Notes: generated by a model not told the origin, from the sequence alone. 64,000 nucleotides of DNA from Rhodococcus pyridinivorans (GCF_900105195.1 NZ_FNRX01000002.1:3162001-3226000); one strand, 5' to 3'; shown: positions 47,581 through 57,121, counted from the first letter of the stretch. Numbers and translations are program-made.

Positions 47581-47611
47581 ACGCCGGTCGGCACCTGGCG
47601 GATCGGTCGCT

Positions 47612-48778
47612 CTAGCCGGCGGCGCGGTCCTCGAGGTGGGCGAGCACGTCGCGGGCGTGCGCGGCGACGTCGTCGTGGCCTGTCGCGGTGGCGAACTCGG
47701 CGAGCAGCGACCAACGGGCGCGGAGCGCGGGGATGCGCGGCACAGACAGTCCGTGTTCGCGTACCGAGGCGATCCGGGCATGGTCCTCGGGCAGGAACAG
47801 GTGCGTGCTCAGCCAGATGCACGCGAGCAGTGCGTCGAGCAGCCGCTCCTCGAGCACCTCGTCGTAGGCCAGCTGCGGCCACATGGCGACGACCTCGGCG
47901 CGCCACGCGTCGGCCATCGCACGGATGCGATCGACGGACAGCGGCACCGAGCACAGGCACAGCGGGAAGGAACTGAGGGCGTATGCGATGTCCAGGGTCG
48001 CGTCGCGGAAGCCGCCCCATTCGTAGTCGAGGAACTGCACACCCTCGTCGCCGACCACGATGTTGTCGGGGCACAGGTCGGACGGGCTGAAGGCCCGGAA
48101 ACGCCCGCCGGTGAACAGCTTGGACGCCCGCTCGGCACGCTCGCGTACCGACTCGGGCACCGACAGGCCGAAGTCGGCCTCGAGGAGCTCGGGCACACCC
48201 CGCACGGCATCGAGGGCCTGCTGGGACACGGCGTCGGCGACCCGCGCGACGTCGGCGCGACGCAGCAGCGCCGCGAAGTCCTCCTCGCGGCCGACGGTCG
48301 CCGCATGCATGCGTCCGAGTGCCTGAGCCAGGGCCATCAGGGTGTTCCCGGCGGCCTCGGAACTGTTGCGGAGCACCTCCGACAGGGTGGTCGCGTCGCC
48401 GAGGTCGCTGAGGACCAGCAGGCGAGCGTCGAAGTCGTAGGCGAGCAGTTCGGCACCCGGACGGTGATCCTTCGCGAGGGCCGTCGTGAACTGGTAGGAG
48501 ACCGCCTCGCGGAGGAAGGCGATCTGCTCGTCCGTCTCGGAACCGCGGAAGTCGACGTGGCCGGTGCCACGCGAGGGCGGTACCTGCTTGAGGACAAGAG
48601 TGCGCGGGAGCGAGAACGGATTGGCGGCCACTCGTACCCGTACGACCATCGAGCGGCCACTGCCCCCGAGATCCACCGGATCGGTCAGGGTCACCGTGGC
48701 GCCGGTACGGCGGGTGAGCAGCGCTTCGGCGGCGTGAACCACCTCGGACACGGGGTCTGCCAATGTTGCGGTCATCAC
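47612..48778 (-). CDS. Aminoglycoside phosphotransferase/choline kinase-fold protein
   Basis: A 388-residue protein of the protein-kinase-like APH fold. A nucleotide-binding N-lobe (VVRVRVAANPFSLPRTLVLKQ, with the conserved lysine) is followed by a catalytic segment FSPSDLCPDNIVVGDEG, where the usual HGD reads SPSD, and the metal-binding FLDYEWGGFRDATLDIAY. The Asp of Brenner's motif and the DYEW aspartate are both present, but the usual HxD histidine is not. The substrate is unknown, and resistance should not be assumed. It is convergent with the PhoD gene, 31 bases away. Confidence 0.75.
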   Translation of the reverse strand: MMTATLADPVSEVVHAAEALLTRRTGATVTLTDPVDLGGSGRSMVVRVRVAANPFSLPRTLVLKQVPPSRGTGHVDFRGSETDEQIAFLREAVSYQFTTALAKDHRPGAELLAYDFDARLLVLSDLGDATTLSEVLRNSSEAAGNTLMALAQALGRMHAATVGREEDFAALLRRADVARVADAVSQQALDAVRGVPELLEADFGLSVPESVRERAERASKLFTGGRFRAFSPSDLCPDNIVVGDEGVQFLDYEWGGFRDATLDIAYALSSFPLCLCSVPLSVDRIRAMADAWRAEVVAMWPQLAYDEVLEERLLDALLACIWLSTHLFLPEDHARIASVREHGLSVPRIPALRARWSLLAEFATATGHDDVAAHARDVLAHLEDRAAG

Positions 48779-48979
48779 TGCCCAATCTACAGGTTCTCGG
48801 TCACGACGAGGTCCTCCACAATGCTCGGATCGAGCAGGACCTTCTTCACCCGTGCCCGGCCCACCAGGTCACTTTTGTCTGCTTTGCGAGGGGAAATCGC
48901 TGTTCATCCGGGTGTGTCCCCGTCCGCGCCCCGGCCGCTCCGCTCCTCGGACGCCGATCACGATCGGGACACGTCACGA

Positions 48980-49249
48980 TCATTCCGGTGAAACGTGTGT
49001 CACCTTCTGAAAACCACGGGCGGTGCCACGATCTACCGCAGCCTTCACGACACCGAAGATCAGACCCTGGAGGGCGGCCGCGATCAGCACGTCCCGGGTG
49101 CGCTGCGACAGATCCTGAGGTTCGGGCCGTTCGTCACTGCCGCCGACCTTCTTCCACACTTGGTTGAAGACGGCTCCGGCGAGGATGCCTCCTCCCACAC
49201 TGGCTGCGAGAGCGAGCGGCTTGTAGAAGATCACGCGTGCGTCGGCCAT
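48980..49249 (-). CDS. DUF4235 small membrane protein
   Basis: An 89-residue protein with two hydrophobic stretches, at about 9-30 (YKPLALAASVGGGILAGAVF) and 54-72 (DVLIAAALQGLIFGVVKAAV), separated by a charged linker. The pattern KPLALAASVGGGILAG...VWKKV is typical of actinobacterial DUF4235. Its role is unknown. It appears to be a single gene between the aspS terminator and the phosphotransferase gene. Confidence 0.85.
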   Translation of the reverse strand: MADARVIFYKPLALAASVGGGILAGAVFNQVWKKVGGSDERPEPQDLSQRTRDVLIAAALQGLIFGVVKAAVDRGTARGFQKVTHVSPE

Positions 49250-49373
49250 GGATACCTCCTCGATCCGTCGCCCCCGTTGGCGCCGGACCGACGGAGTACC
49301 CGGGCAGGATCCTCACAAACCTCATCGGGCCCACGAACCTCACTCGGGAGCACCACCGGACGGCACACACGAC

Positions 49374-49412
49374 GGCGCGGTGCCCCCGTCCGGAGACGGG
49401 CGACACCGCGCC
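49374..49412 (-). terminator. Terminator after aspS
   Basis: GGCGCGGTG pairs with CACCGCGCC, and an inner CCCGTC/GACGGG stem closes on a CGGA tetraloop. It starts 18 bases beyond the aspS stop. It may also protect the DUF4235 gene from read-through. Confidence 0.85.
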
Positions 49413-49430
49413 ATCGACAGCTACGGGTGA

Positions 49431-51218
49431 TCAGGCCTTGTCAGCGCCCTCGGTCTCGGGTTCGGGCACGAAGTCGATGCCTGTCTCCTTGCGCTGCTCC
49501 GGCGTGATCGGGCCGGGTGCATCGGTCAGCGGATCGACACCGCCACCGGACTTGGGGAACGCGATGACCTCGCGGATCGAGTCCATCCCGGCGAGCAGCG
49601 CGGTGATACGGTCCCAGCCGAAGGCGATGCCGCCGTGCGGGGGCGCGCCGTACTTGAACGCCTCGAGCAGGAAGCCGAACTTCTCGTTCGCTTCCTCCTC
49701 CGAGATGCCCATCACCTTGAACACCCGTTCCTGGATGTCGGGGCGGTGGATACGGATCGAGCCGCCACCGATCTCGTTGCCGTTGCAGACGATGTCGTAG
49801 GCGTACGCCAGCGCCGAACCCGGATCGGTATCGAAGGTGTCGATGTACTCGGGCTTGGGCGAGGTGAACGCGTGGTGCACCGCGGTCCACGCCGAATGAC
49901 CGAGGGCCACATCACCGCTCGCGGTCGCGTCGGCCGCCGGCTCGAACAGCGGGGCGTCGACCACCCACACGAACGCCCATGCGTTCGGATCGATCAGATC
50001 GAGCTTGCGGGCGATCTCGTCGCGGGCGGCGGCGAGCAGTGCACGCATCTGCTTGGTGGGACCGGCGGCGAAGAAGATGCAGTCGCCGGGGTTCGCGCCC
50101 ACGTGCGCGGCGAGACCCTCGCGTTCGGCGTCGGTGAGGTTCTTGGCGACCGGACCGCTCAACGTGCCGTCCTCACCGACGAGCACGTAGGCGAGACCCT
50201 TGGCACCGCGCTGCTTGGCCCACTCCTGCCATGCGTCGAGCTGACGACGCGGCTGGCTCGCGCCACCGGGCATGACGACGGCACCGACGTACTCGGCCTG
50301 GAAGACGCGGAAGGTGGTGTCCTTGAAGAACTCCTTGCACTCCACGAGTTCGATGCCGAAACGCAGATCCGGCTTGTCGGTGCCGAAACGGCGCATGGCC
50401 TCGGCGTAGGTCATCCGCGGGATCGGGGTCTCGAGTTCGTAGCCCACCAGGCGCCACAACGCGTGCAGCACCTCTTCGGCGAGGAGGATCACGTCGTCCT
50501 GATTGACGAACGCCATCTCGATGTCGAGCTGGGTGAACTCGGGCTGACGGTCGGCGCGGAAGTCCTCGTCGCGGTAGCAGCGGGCGATCTGGTAGTAGCG
50601 CTCGATGCCACCGACCATGAGCAGCTGCTTGAACAGCTGCGGGGACTGCGGCAGAGCGTAGAAGTTACCGGGCTGCAGGCGGGCCGGGACCAGGAAGTCG
50701 CGCGCACCCTCCGGCGTGGAGCGGGTGAGGGTCGGGGTCTCGACCTCCACGAACTCGTGGTGGGCGAGCACCGCGCGGGCAGCAGCGTTGACCTTGCTGC
50801 GCAGACGGATGGTCTTGCCCGGCTTCTCGCGACGCAGATCCAGGTAGCGGTACTTCAGGCGCGCTTCCTCGCCGACCTGATCGTCGAGCTGGAACGGCAG
50901 CGGGGCGGCCTCGTTGAGAACCACGAGCTCGGAGGCGTCGACCTCGATCGCACCGGTCGGGATCTCGAAGTTCTGGTTGCCCTCGGGGCGGACCTCCACC
51001 TTGCCGGTGATCCGGACGCAGTACTCCGCGCGGAGCCGGTGCGCCTGCTCGAGGACGCCGGCGCTGCGGAAGACCACCTGCGAGACACCCGAGGCGTCGC
51101 GCAGGTCGATGAAGATGACCCCGCCGTGATCGCGTCGCCGGGCAACCCAACCGGTGAGGGTGACTGTCTGCTCGGCGTGCTCGGCTCGCAACGAGCCGGC
51201 GAGATGGGTGCGCAGCAC
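49431..51218 (-). CDS. aspS: Aspartyl-tRNA synthetase
   Basis: Charges tRNA-Asp, and in many actinobacteria also tRNA-Asn. The 595 residues comprise an OB-fold anticodon domain ([20 protein letters not shown]), the class II core with [52 protein letters not shown] and [15 protein letters not shown], and a bacterial GAD insertion at about 290-420. The GTG at 51218 begins [14 protein letters not shown]; codons upstream are unlike protein. The metallopeptidase gene diverges 139 bases upstream. Confidence 0.97.
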   Translation of the reverse strand: MLRTHLAGSLRAEHAEQTVTLTGWVARRRDHGGVIFIDLRDASGVSQVVFRSAGVLEQAHRLRAEYCVRITGKVEVRPEGNQNFEIPTGAIEVDASELVVLNEAAPLPFQLDDQVGEEARLKYRYLDLRREKPGKTIRLRSKVNAAARAVLAHHEFVEVETPTLTRSTPEGARDFLVPARLQPGNFYALPQSPQLFKQLLMVGGIERYYQIARCYRDEDFRADRQPEFTQLDIEMAFVNQDDVILLAEEVLHALWRLVGYELETPIPRMTYAEAMRRFGTDKPDLRFGIELVECKEFFKDTTFRVFQAEYVGAVVMPGGASQPRRQLDAWQEWAKQRGAKGLAYVLVGEDGTLSGPVAKNLTDAEREGLAAHVGANPGDCIFFAAGPTKQMRALLAAARDEIARKLDLIDPNAWAFVWVVDAPLFEPAADATASGDVALGHSAWTAVHHAFTSPKPEYIDTFDTDPGSALAYAYDIVCNGNEIGGGSIRIHRPDIQERVFKVMGISEEEANEKFGFLLEAFKYGAPPHGGIAFGWDRITALLAGMDSIREVIAFPKSGGGVDPLTDAPGPITPEQRKETGIDFVPEPETEGADKA

Positions 51219-51357
51219 GGAATTCCTTTCGAAACGATCAGCGACGGGTTCGTCGGCTGTAATCCTACGAAAGACACGATCGGCCCGAGCGCACCCGTAC
51301 CGAATAGTTCGTGCCAAGCTTGTCCGAATCCGACGAACACAGGAGAAAGCGGCGGCG

Positions 51358-52275
51358 ATGACGTTCAGAGAAGGTGCACGCATGGATGCGGGCCGTGTCC
51401 GTACCGGCGGCGGTGGGCGTGGCGGAAAGCTCGCTCTCGGTGGCGGGGCCGGCGGCCTGATCGTCATCATCCTGGCGCTGCTGTTCGGCGGCGATCCGTC
51501 CTCGCTGCTCGGCTCGGGAATGCCCGACACCTCCGGCGATCCGCAAGCCGAGAGCGCACTCGAACAGTGCGAGGTCGGTGGCAGCGCCGCGAACGAGAAC
51601 GTCGACTGCCGGGTGCTCTACACCGTCGGGTCGCTCGACTCGGTGTGGGAGCAGCAGTTCGCGACACAGACCGGCGTGGCCTATGTGCAGCCGGAGGTCG
51701 AGATCTTCACCTCGGCCACGTCCACCGGTTGCGGCAACGCCACCAGCGACATCGGGCCCTTCTACTGCCCGGCGGACCGGACCGCCTACTTCGACACCAG
51801 CTTCTTCGACGAACTCGAGACACGGTTCGGCGCCAGTGGAGGTCCGCTCGCGCAGGAATACGTCGTCGCCCACGAGTTCGGGCACCACCTGCAGAACCAG
51901 CTCGGCGATCTCGGTCGCGCACAGGCCGACCCGCGCGGCCCCGAATCCGGCGCTGTCCGTACGGAACTGCAGGCCGACTGCTACGCCGGGGTGTGGGCCT
52001 ACCATGCCGACAAGCTGCCCGAGCCGACCACCGGAGAGCCCTTCCTCGTGCCGCTCACCGACGCCGACATCCGCGACGCACTGTCGGCCGCGTCGGCCGT
52101 CGGCGACGACCGGATCCAGCGGGCCGCCACCGGCCGGGTGAACCCGGAGGGATGGACTCACGGGTCGTCCGAGCAGCGTCAGGCCTGGTTCCTGGCCGGA
52201 TACCGCACCGGCCGGGTCGACGCGTGTGACACCTACTCGGCACGCGATCTCGACAACCCGCCGGCACTGCGCTGA
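51358..52275 (+). CDS. Membrane-anchored neutral zinc metallopeptidase (YpfJ-like)
   Basis: A 305-residue protein with an N-terminal glycine-rich cytoplasmic segment, one transmembrane helix at about 33-43, and an outside zincin-like domain. The zinc motif is [10 protein letters not shown] with His172 and His176, and a downstream Glu is likely in [16 protein letters not shown]. Cysteines at 71, 84, 125 and 137 could form disulfides. The ATG has AGGAGA eight bases upstream. A homologue stands close to aspS in mycobacteria too. Its natural substrate is unknown. A peptidase inhibitor-like gene lies at its 3' side on the other strand. Confidence 0.87.
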   Translation: MTFREGARMDAGRVRTGGGGRGGKLALGGGAGGLIVIILALLFGGDPSSLLGSGMPDTSGDPQAESALEQCEVGGSAANENVDCRVLYTVGSLDSVWEQQFATQTGVAYVQPEVEIFTSATSTGCGNATSDIGPFYCPADRTAYFDTSFFDELETRFGASGGPLAQEYVVAHEFGHHLQNQLGDLGRAQADPRGPESGAVRTELQADCYAGVWAYHADKLPEPTTGEPFLVPLTDADIRDALSAASAVGDDRIQRAATGRVNPEGWTHGSSEQRQAWFLAGYRTGRVDACDTYSARDLDNPPALR

Positions 52276-52318
52276 GTTCCGCGGTGTCGTGAACCGCAGA
52301 GCGAGCGCCGGGACGCCG

Positions 52319-52618
52319 TCACGCGACGGTGACGGTCATGTTCGCGCGGTCGGCGACCAGGTCGGCATGCTTCCGCATGCGCAGCGAGATGGGCCAGGTA
52401 CCGGCGCGGCGCGCCTTGAAACAGAAGACCCGCTCGCCGGTCCCTCCCGGCAACGGGTTCTTCGACGGCAGGAATCGGATGTCGCGAAGGACGAGCCCCT
52501 CTCCGACCCTCGACGTCGACCAGCAGTAGTCCCGGGAGGTGTTCTCAGGGAGATGCAGTTCGATCGTGTCCCCGACACCGACCGTGACATCCTTCGGACC
52601 AGTGGCGATGTGCTTCAT
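52319..52618 (-). CDS. Chagasin-like protease inhibitor (I42 family)
   Basis: A 99-residue beta-sandwich protein. It has the family pattern VGDTIELHLPEN, a Y-x-W pair (RDYCWS) at the position of the usual G-Y-x-W loop, the second loop NPLPGGTGERVFCFKARRAG and a final TVTV strand. I42 proteins inhibit papain-like cysteine proteases through three loops. No signal peptide follows the chosen ATG at 52618, so it would act in the cytoplasm unless the start is further upstream. Two cysteines (CWS, FCF) are unusual. Its genes' stops face the metallopeptidase with a 43-base gap. Confidence 0.72.
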   Translation of the reverse strand: MKHIATGPKDVTVGVGDTIELHLPENTSRDYCWSTSRVGEGLVLRDIRFLPSKNPLPGGTGERVFCFKARRAGTWPISLRMRKHADLVADRANMTVTVA

Positions 52619-52730
52619 GACCTCAGGATAGCCCGCGAATGTGATTTTCCTCACTCTCGTGACCATGGCGCTAGCACACCCGTCGCGACCGCGATGTGTG
52701 ATGGGACACAAAACGGGGCATTCGTTCTGC

Positions 52731-53234
52731 ATGCACGAAGAACGAGCCGGAATCACACGCAGCGACGCGGTGATGGGAGGACGCCTTCTCGCTCTCGCAC
52801 ACGAGAACGGCTACAGCGAACTGACCGAAGAGGTCGCGGCGCTGGTGTCGAGCCCCGGTTCGAACCCGCCGTCACAGATCACTCCCCCGCTCTACGGGAA
52901 CGTGCTGAGGTGGACGGTCTCGACGATCGCCGACGTCGTCGTCGACAAGATCGGCCCGCAGGTGCGTGGCGACGAGAGCTTCGAACTGACCATCCGGACC
53001 GAGAGCGGCCGTCACGTCCGGCCGGAGGAACTCCCGCAGCCGGAGAGCACCGTGATGAAAGCGGTCGTCGACGCGCTCGCCGGCGACTCGGTCGCGGCCC
53101 GCAGCGAACTCGACGAAGTGGTCTTCGCCATGGACTGGGCGTCGCAGATGGAAGCGCTGGTCGAGGCGGTGCTCTGGCTCGACCGGCTTCTCGACACCCC
53201 GGTACCGGACGGGAACGACACGCCGCCCTGGTGA
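52731..53234 (+). CDS. Protein of unknown function (167 residues)
   Basis: I do not recognise a family. The sequence is soluble, mainly helical at both ends, with a middle segment LYGNVLRWTVSTIADVVVDK and an acidic C-terminus ending TPPW. There is no signal peptide or membrane segment. Codon use fits the genome (GC-rich third positions), so it is likely real. The ATG at 52731 was chosen as the point where protein-like composition begins; an ATG at 52701 is possible. It runs in the same direction as the kinase-like gene 33 bases downstream and may be cotranscribed. Confidence 0.6.
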   Translation: MHEERAGITRSDAVMGGRLLALAHENGYSELTEEVAALVSSPGSNPPSQITPPLYGNVLRWTVSTIADVVVDKIGPQVRGDESFELTIRTESGRHVRPEELPQPESTVMKAVVDALAGDSVAARSELDEVVFAMDWASQMEALVEAVLWLDRLLDTPVPDGNDTPPW

Positions 53235-53267
53235 CCCCCATACGCGGATGGGCGTGAACGGCGAGCG

Positions 53268-53894
53268 ATGCCCGCCTTCACTCCCCTGACCCCCGAGATA
53301 CTCACGGCCTCCGTCGCCGATCGCGCCGAGGCGCTCACCGGAAGCGTGTGCATCGCCGTGAGCGCACCGGACGCGGCAGACCCGGTGGAATTCGCACAGC
53401 GTGTCGCGACGGAACTGAGAACGCGGGGCCGCGCAGCGGACGTCGTCGACCTCCACGATTTCGTCCGGCCCGCATCGCTCCGACTCGAGCACGGACGGAC
53501 CGATCCGTACAGCTACCGCCACGACTGGTTCGACTACGCCGCGGTCGACCGAGAGGTGCTGCGCGCGGTACACGAACATCGACGATGGCTTCCGCGGCTG
53601 TGGGACGAACGCACCGACCGTTCGGCGCGCGAGCGCCCGCGTCGAGCGGCGGAGGACCAGATCCTCGTCGTCGCCGGCCCTATGCTTCTCGGCCGTGGTC
53701 TCGACTTCGATGTCACCGTCGTCCTGACGATGTCCCGGGGCGCGCTCGAAAGGCGCACGCGCCCCGAGGATCACTGGACGATCGACGCGGTGCTCGAACA
53801 TGACGCGGTGCTCGAACATGCAGGAGCGGACGCGGACGTCCTGGTGCGCTACGACCACCCCACCCGCCCGGCAGTGCGGACGCGATCCGACTGA
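53268..53894 (+). CDS. Uridine kinase-like protein without a P-loop
   Basis: A 208-residue protein with the general layout of actinobacterial uridine-kinase-like proteins: LTGSVCIAVSAPDAAD where the P-loop should be, VVDLHDFVRPASLRLEHG with the substrate-loop style, SYRHDWFDYAAVDREVLRAV, and a later ILVVAGPMLLG strand followed by a DHW-type segment. The expected GxxGxGKS/T is absent (SAPDAAD), so nucleotide phosphorylation is doubtful. An in-frame 18-base tandem duplication repeats DAVLEH near the C-terminus. The annotation is tentative. Confidence 0.6.
   Translation: MPAFTPLTPEILTASVADRAEALTGSVCIAVSAPDAADPVEFAQRVATELRTRGRAADVVDLHDFVRPASLRLEHGRTDPYSYRHDWFDYAAVDREVLRAVHEHRRWLPRLWDERTDRSARERPRRAAEDQILVVAGPMLLGRGLDFDVTVVLTMSRGALERRTRPEDHWTIDAVLEHDAVLEHAGADADVLVRYDHPTRPAVRTRSD
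53784..53819 (+). repeat. In-frame 18-base tandem duplication
   Basis: Two perfect, adjacent copies of GACGCGGTGCTCGAACAT, each encoding DAVLEH within the kinase-like protein. Perfect identity suggests a recent slip. Confidence 0.9.
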
Positions 53895-53913
53895 GCGGTC
53901 CTGCCGTCGCGGA

Positions 53914-54705
53914 TCATCGCCCCGATCGAGGCTTGGCCAGGACCCGGTGAACCGCCGAGGTCACCGCGTCGGGCGCCACCGTGCCGAAGACCGCCATGGA
54001 TTTCGCGAGCACGGAGCCGGGCACCACAGTCGCCTCGCCGCGCATCAGAGCGGCATAACCGTCGCGCGCGACGTGCGCAGGATCGTCCTTGGGCGCCTTC
54101 CCGAGGATCGTGTCGAGCATCCCGGCACGTGCGAAAAAGTGGGTGTCGGTGGCACCGGGGAGCATCGCGGTGAGCGTGACCCCGCTACCGTCGAGTTCCT
54201 TGCGGACGCCGTCGGTGAAGGACTGCACGAAGGCCTTGGACGCGTTGTACACGGCCTGGTAGGGGCCGGGCATCTTCGACACCACCGACGAGGTGACGAG
54301 CATCCGGCCCGAGCCCGCCCGCAGCATGTCGTTCAGCAGCAGGTGCGCCAGATGCACCGTCGAGCGCACGTTGACGTCGACGATCGAGAGGACGTCCCCG
54401 AGCTCTGCGTCGACGAACGCCCCGCCGATCCCGACACCGGCGTCGAGCGCAGCCGCCGCCGGGACGCGACCTCCGGCCGTCGCAGCCTCGTGGACCGCCC
54501 GGACCCCTTCCGGAGTCCTCAGATCCGCGTGGACCGACACCACCTCCGCGCCGGACGTCCGCAGGTCTGCGGCGACCTCGTCCAGAGTGTCCGATCTCGC
54601 CGCGAGCACGAGGTCGTATCCGTCGGCCGCGAACAGGGCCGCCAACTCCCGGCCTATGCCTCGCGATGCTCCGGTCACCAGAGCGAGGGGTCGAGCGTCG
54701 TTCAT
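53914..54705 (-). CDS. Short-chain dehydrogenase/reductase
   Basis: A 263-residue NAD(P)-dependent oxidoreductase. It has the TGASRGIG cofactor loop at the N-terminus, an arginine after the second strand (AARSD) that favours NADPH, and the catalytic Ser (TSSVVS) with YxxxK as YNASK. The usual NNAG motif reads LDAG, a substitution of the structural Asn. The C-terminal segment with PGATDTHFFARAG is typical. The substrate is unknown. It is divergent from recQ (150 bases) and convergent with the kinase-like gene. Confidence 0.88.
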   Translation of the reverse strand: MNDARPLALVTGASRGIGRELAALFAADGYDLVLAARSDTLDEVAADLRTSGAEVVSVHADLRTPEGVRAVHEAATAGGRVPAAAALDAGVGIGGAFVDAELGDVLSIVDVNVRSTVHLAHLLLNDMLRAGSGRMLVTSSVVSKMPGPYQAVYNASKAFVQSFTDGVRKELDGSGVTLTAMLPGATDTHFFARAGMLDTILGKAPKDDPAHVARDGYAALMRGEATVVPGSVLAKSMAVFGTVAPDAVTSAVHRVLAKPRSGR

Positions 54706-54855
54706 ATCTCCTCCTCGGCACGTCTGGCTCGCGGGTACCCACACCCCGCCGGGTCGACACGGCGCCGGGATCTCGCAACAGTTTGGGGCGGGCACGTCCT
54801 CGGGTAAGCGGAGGGCACCCTGCGCGCGCAGTCCCTTCCGAGTTCTGGAGTCCAC

Positions 54856-56601
54856 TTGCAGCACAAGATGTATCGGTCGTCGTCCGACATTGCATCGGAG
54901 GATGCACGCGAGGAACTCTGCGCCGCCGCGCAGAAGGTGTTCGGCTGGGACACGCTGCGTCCCGAACAACTGGACGCGATGGTTCCGCTGCTGGGCGGAC
55001 GCGACGTCCTCGCCGTGATGGCCACCGGCTCCGGGAAGTCCGCGATCTATCAGGTGCCCTCGCTGCTGCTACCGGGGGTGACGGTCGTCGTCTCGCCCTT
55101 GATCGCGCTCCAGAACGATCAGATCGCCGGTCTGGACCACTCGGAGGCACCCGAGGCGGTCGCGATCAATTCGCGCCAGTGCGAGTCGGAGAACGAGGCG
55201 AACTGGCGGGCCGTGCTCGAACACGATGCCGACTACGTCTTCCTCGCCCCCGAGCAGCTCACCAAGGACGAGGTCCTGGAGCGTCTGAGAAGCGTGGAGG
55301 TCTCGCTCATCGTCGTCGACGAAGCGCACTGTGTCGCCATGTGGGGCCATGACTTCAGGCCGGAATATCTACGCCTGGGAGACGTGGCCGAGGCCCTGGG
55401 CCGGCCACCCGTCGTCGCGCTCACCGCCACCGCCTCACCCCCGGTCCGCGAGGACATCGTCGAGGCGTTGCGCATGCGGGATCCGCTCGTCGTCGCCGGT
55501 GGTTTCGACCGCCCGAATCTCGACATCGAGGTGCGCAGGCACACTGACGACGGCGAGAAGCGACGCGCCGTCGTCGAGGCCGTGGCGTCCCTGCCCGGTC
55601 CCGGCATTCTGTACGCCGCGACCCGCAAGGACACCGAGCGATACGCCGAGGCCCTGCGTGAACGCGGGATCGACGCGTGCCCGTATCACGCCGGGATGCG
55701 CGCGGCCGAGCGCGGGGACGTTCACCTCGGATTCCTCGACGGTCGCTGCGATGTCGTGGTGGCGACCTCCGCCTTCGGTATGGGCATCGACAAGCCGGAC
55801 GTGCGTTTCGTCGTGCACGCCTCGATACCGGACTCGGTCGATTCCTACTACCAGCAGATCGGGCGCGCCGGACGCGACGGGGAGCCGGCCACCGTCCTGA
55901 TGTTCTACCGTCCCGAGGATTTGTCGCTCGCGACCTTCTTCACCACCCACAACCCCGACGAGGAGCTGATCGGCCGGGTGTTCTCGGCGGTCCGCTCCGC
56001 GTCGCCGATGAGGCTCGGACGGCTGCGTACCGAGCTCGACGTGCGGGGGCGGAGACTGGCCAACGCGGTGAACCTGCTCGAACGGTGCGGAGCGCTCGTC
56101 TCCGGCCGGCGTGGACTCTCCGCCGCCGACATCCCCCGACGGAAGGCGGTCGAGCACGCACGCGAGACGGCCGCGTCGGGCGAACGACTGGACCGATCGC
56201 GGGTCGAGATGATGCGGGGCTACGCCGAGACTCGCGGTTGCCGCCGCCGGTTCCTGCTCGGGTACTTCGGCGAGACGCTGTCCGACCCCTGCGGCCGGTG
56301 CGACACCTGCCGGGACGGCGCGTCCGACGAGGTTGCGACGGTATCCGTGCTTCGGGGCGCCGATACTGCCCCGGCGTACTGCGAGACGTCCGTGTTCGCC
56401 CCGAACACGCATGTCGTGCATGCCGAGTGGGGACCGGGAGTGGTGATGACCTGCGAGCACGATCGCGTCACCGTCCTGTTCGACAGCGAGGGCTATCGGA
56501 CACTGTCGCTCGATGCAGTCGCCGAGTCGGGGGTGCTGAAGGTCGACGACCCCGCACCGGCAGAGCCCGTACCTGCCCATGCCGAAGAACCCGTGGCGTG
56601 A
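54856..56601 (+). CDS. recQ: RecQ-family ATP-dependent DNA helicase
   Basis: A 3'-5' DNA helicase of 581 residues. Motif I is MATGSGKSAIY, followed by VVSPLIALQNDQ, motif II VVDEAHCVAMWGHDFRPEY, LTATAS, VATSAFGMGIDKPDVRFVVH and QQIGRAGRDG. A zinc-binding region follows with GCRRRFLLGYFGE and CGRCDTC, then a short C-terminal beta domain (HAEWGPGVVMTCEHDRVTVL). No HRDC domain is present, which suits the shorter actinobacterial RecQ. The TTG at 54856 is preferred because GGAG lies seven bases upstream; an ATG four codons on is possible. Confidence 0.9.
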   Translation: MQHKMYRSSSDIASEDAREELCAAAQKVFGWDTLRPEQLDAMVPLLGGRDVLAVMATGSGKSAIYQVPSLLLPGVTVVVSPLIALQNDQIAGLDHSEAPEAVAINSRQCESENEANWRAVLEHDADYVFLAPEQLTKDEVLERLRSVEVSLIVVDEAHCVAMWGHDFRPEYLRLGDVAEALGRPPVVALTATASPPVREDIVEALRMRDPLVVAGGFDRPNLDIEVRRHTDDGEKRRAVVEAVASLPGPGILYAATRKDTERYAEALRERGIDACPYHAGMRAAERGDVHLGFLDGRCDVVVATSAFGMGIDKPDVRFVVHASIPDSVDSYYQQIGRAGRDGEPATVLMFYRPEDLSLATFFTTHNPDEELIGRVFSAVRSASPMRLGRLRTELDVRGRRLANAVNLLERCGALVSGRRGLSAADIPRRKAVEHARETAASGERLDRSRVEMMRGYAETRGCRRRFLLGYFGETLSDPCGRCDTCRDGASDEVATVSVLRGADTAPAYCETSVFAPNTHVVHAEWGPGVVMTCEHDRVTVLFDSEGYRTLSLDAVAESGVLKVDDPAPAEPVPAHAEEPVA

Positions 56602-56615
56602 GGGGCCACGGGTTC
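56587..56615 (+). terminator. Terminator overlapping the recQ stop
   Basis: GAACCCGTGGC and GCCACGGGTTC form an 11-bp stem around a 7-base loop containing the stop codon, followed by TTCC. It also faces the end of the DUF4383 gene. Confidence 0.75.
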
Positions 56616-56650
56616 TTCCGGATCCCGTCATCACGACGGGTGGGTACGGA

Positions 56651-57121
56651 TTAGGGGCGAACCGTGCCCGGGGTGGTCCGCGTGCGTGTCAGGAGCACAC
56701 CGAGCGCGATCATGCCCACACCCAGGACGAAGTGCAGCCAGTCGTCCGCGGAGTTCACCGGCACGAAGTTGGCGCCGCTGTCCTTGTCGATGATCAGGCC
56801 GTAGATCCAAAGCACCAGGTAGATCGCACCGCCGATGATCAGGAAACTGCGGGCGGTTGCCACGGCCCGGGCCGCAGCGAGCCCCAGGACACCGAACAAC
56901 AGGTGCACGATGTTGTGCAGGATGGAGACCTGGAAGATCCCCAGGAGCATGGCTTCGGAATGATGGCCTGCGCCCGAGAGTTGATCGTAGTCCGACGTGA
57001 CCCCCGGGATGAAGCCGAGGATGCCCACCAGGAGGAAGACAGCGCCCACCACGAGCGCCGCAGTCTGCACCGGTGTTGCCGTCATCGAGCCACGGCCGGG
57101 GCTTGGGGTTCGAGAGGTCAT
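56651..57121 (-). CDS. DUF4383 membrane protein
   Basis: A 156-residue protein with four predicted transmembrane segments: about 20-42, a second carrying ILHNIVHLLFGVLGLAAARA, then FLIIGGAIYLVLWIYGLI and WLHFVLGVGMIALGVLL. The HNIVHLLFG and DWLHFVLGVG repeats are the family marks of DUF4383. Function is unknown. The ATG at 57121 gives a hydrophilic start (TSRTPSPGRGS); a methionine 12 residues on is an alternative. It is in the same direction as the 40-residue peptide gene but separated from it by that gene's terminator. Confidence 0.85.
   Translation of the reverse strand: MTSRTPSPGRGSMTATPVQTAALVVGAVFLLVGILGFIPGVTSDYDQLSGAGHHSEAMLLGIFQVSILHNIVHLLFGVLGLAAARAVATARSFLIIGGAIYLVLWIYGLIIDKDSGANFVPVNSADDWLHFVLGVGMIALGVLLTRTRTTPGTVRP

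Noticed and set aside
47612..48778. An aminoglycoside-resistance gene
   Set aside because: It has the phosphotransferase fold but lacks the HGD histidine and shows no close match to known resistance enzymes. The fold is shared by many metabolic kinases.
48788..48900. A short open frame just before the phosphotransferase gene, ending DPSIVEDLVVTENL
   Set aside because: Codon use looks plausible, but there is no ribosome-binding site, no clear start and no recognised family. It may be a chance frame of about 25-36 codons.
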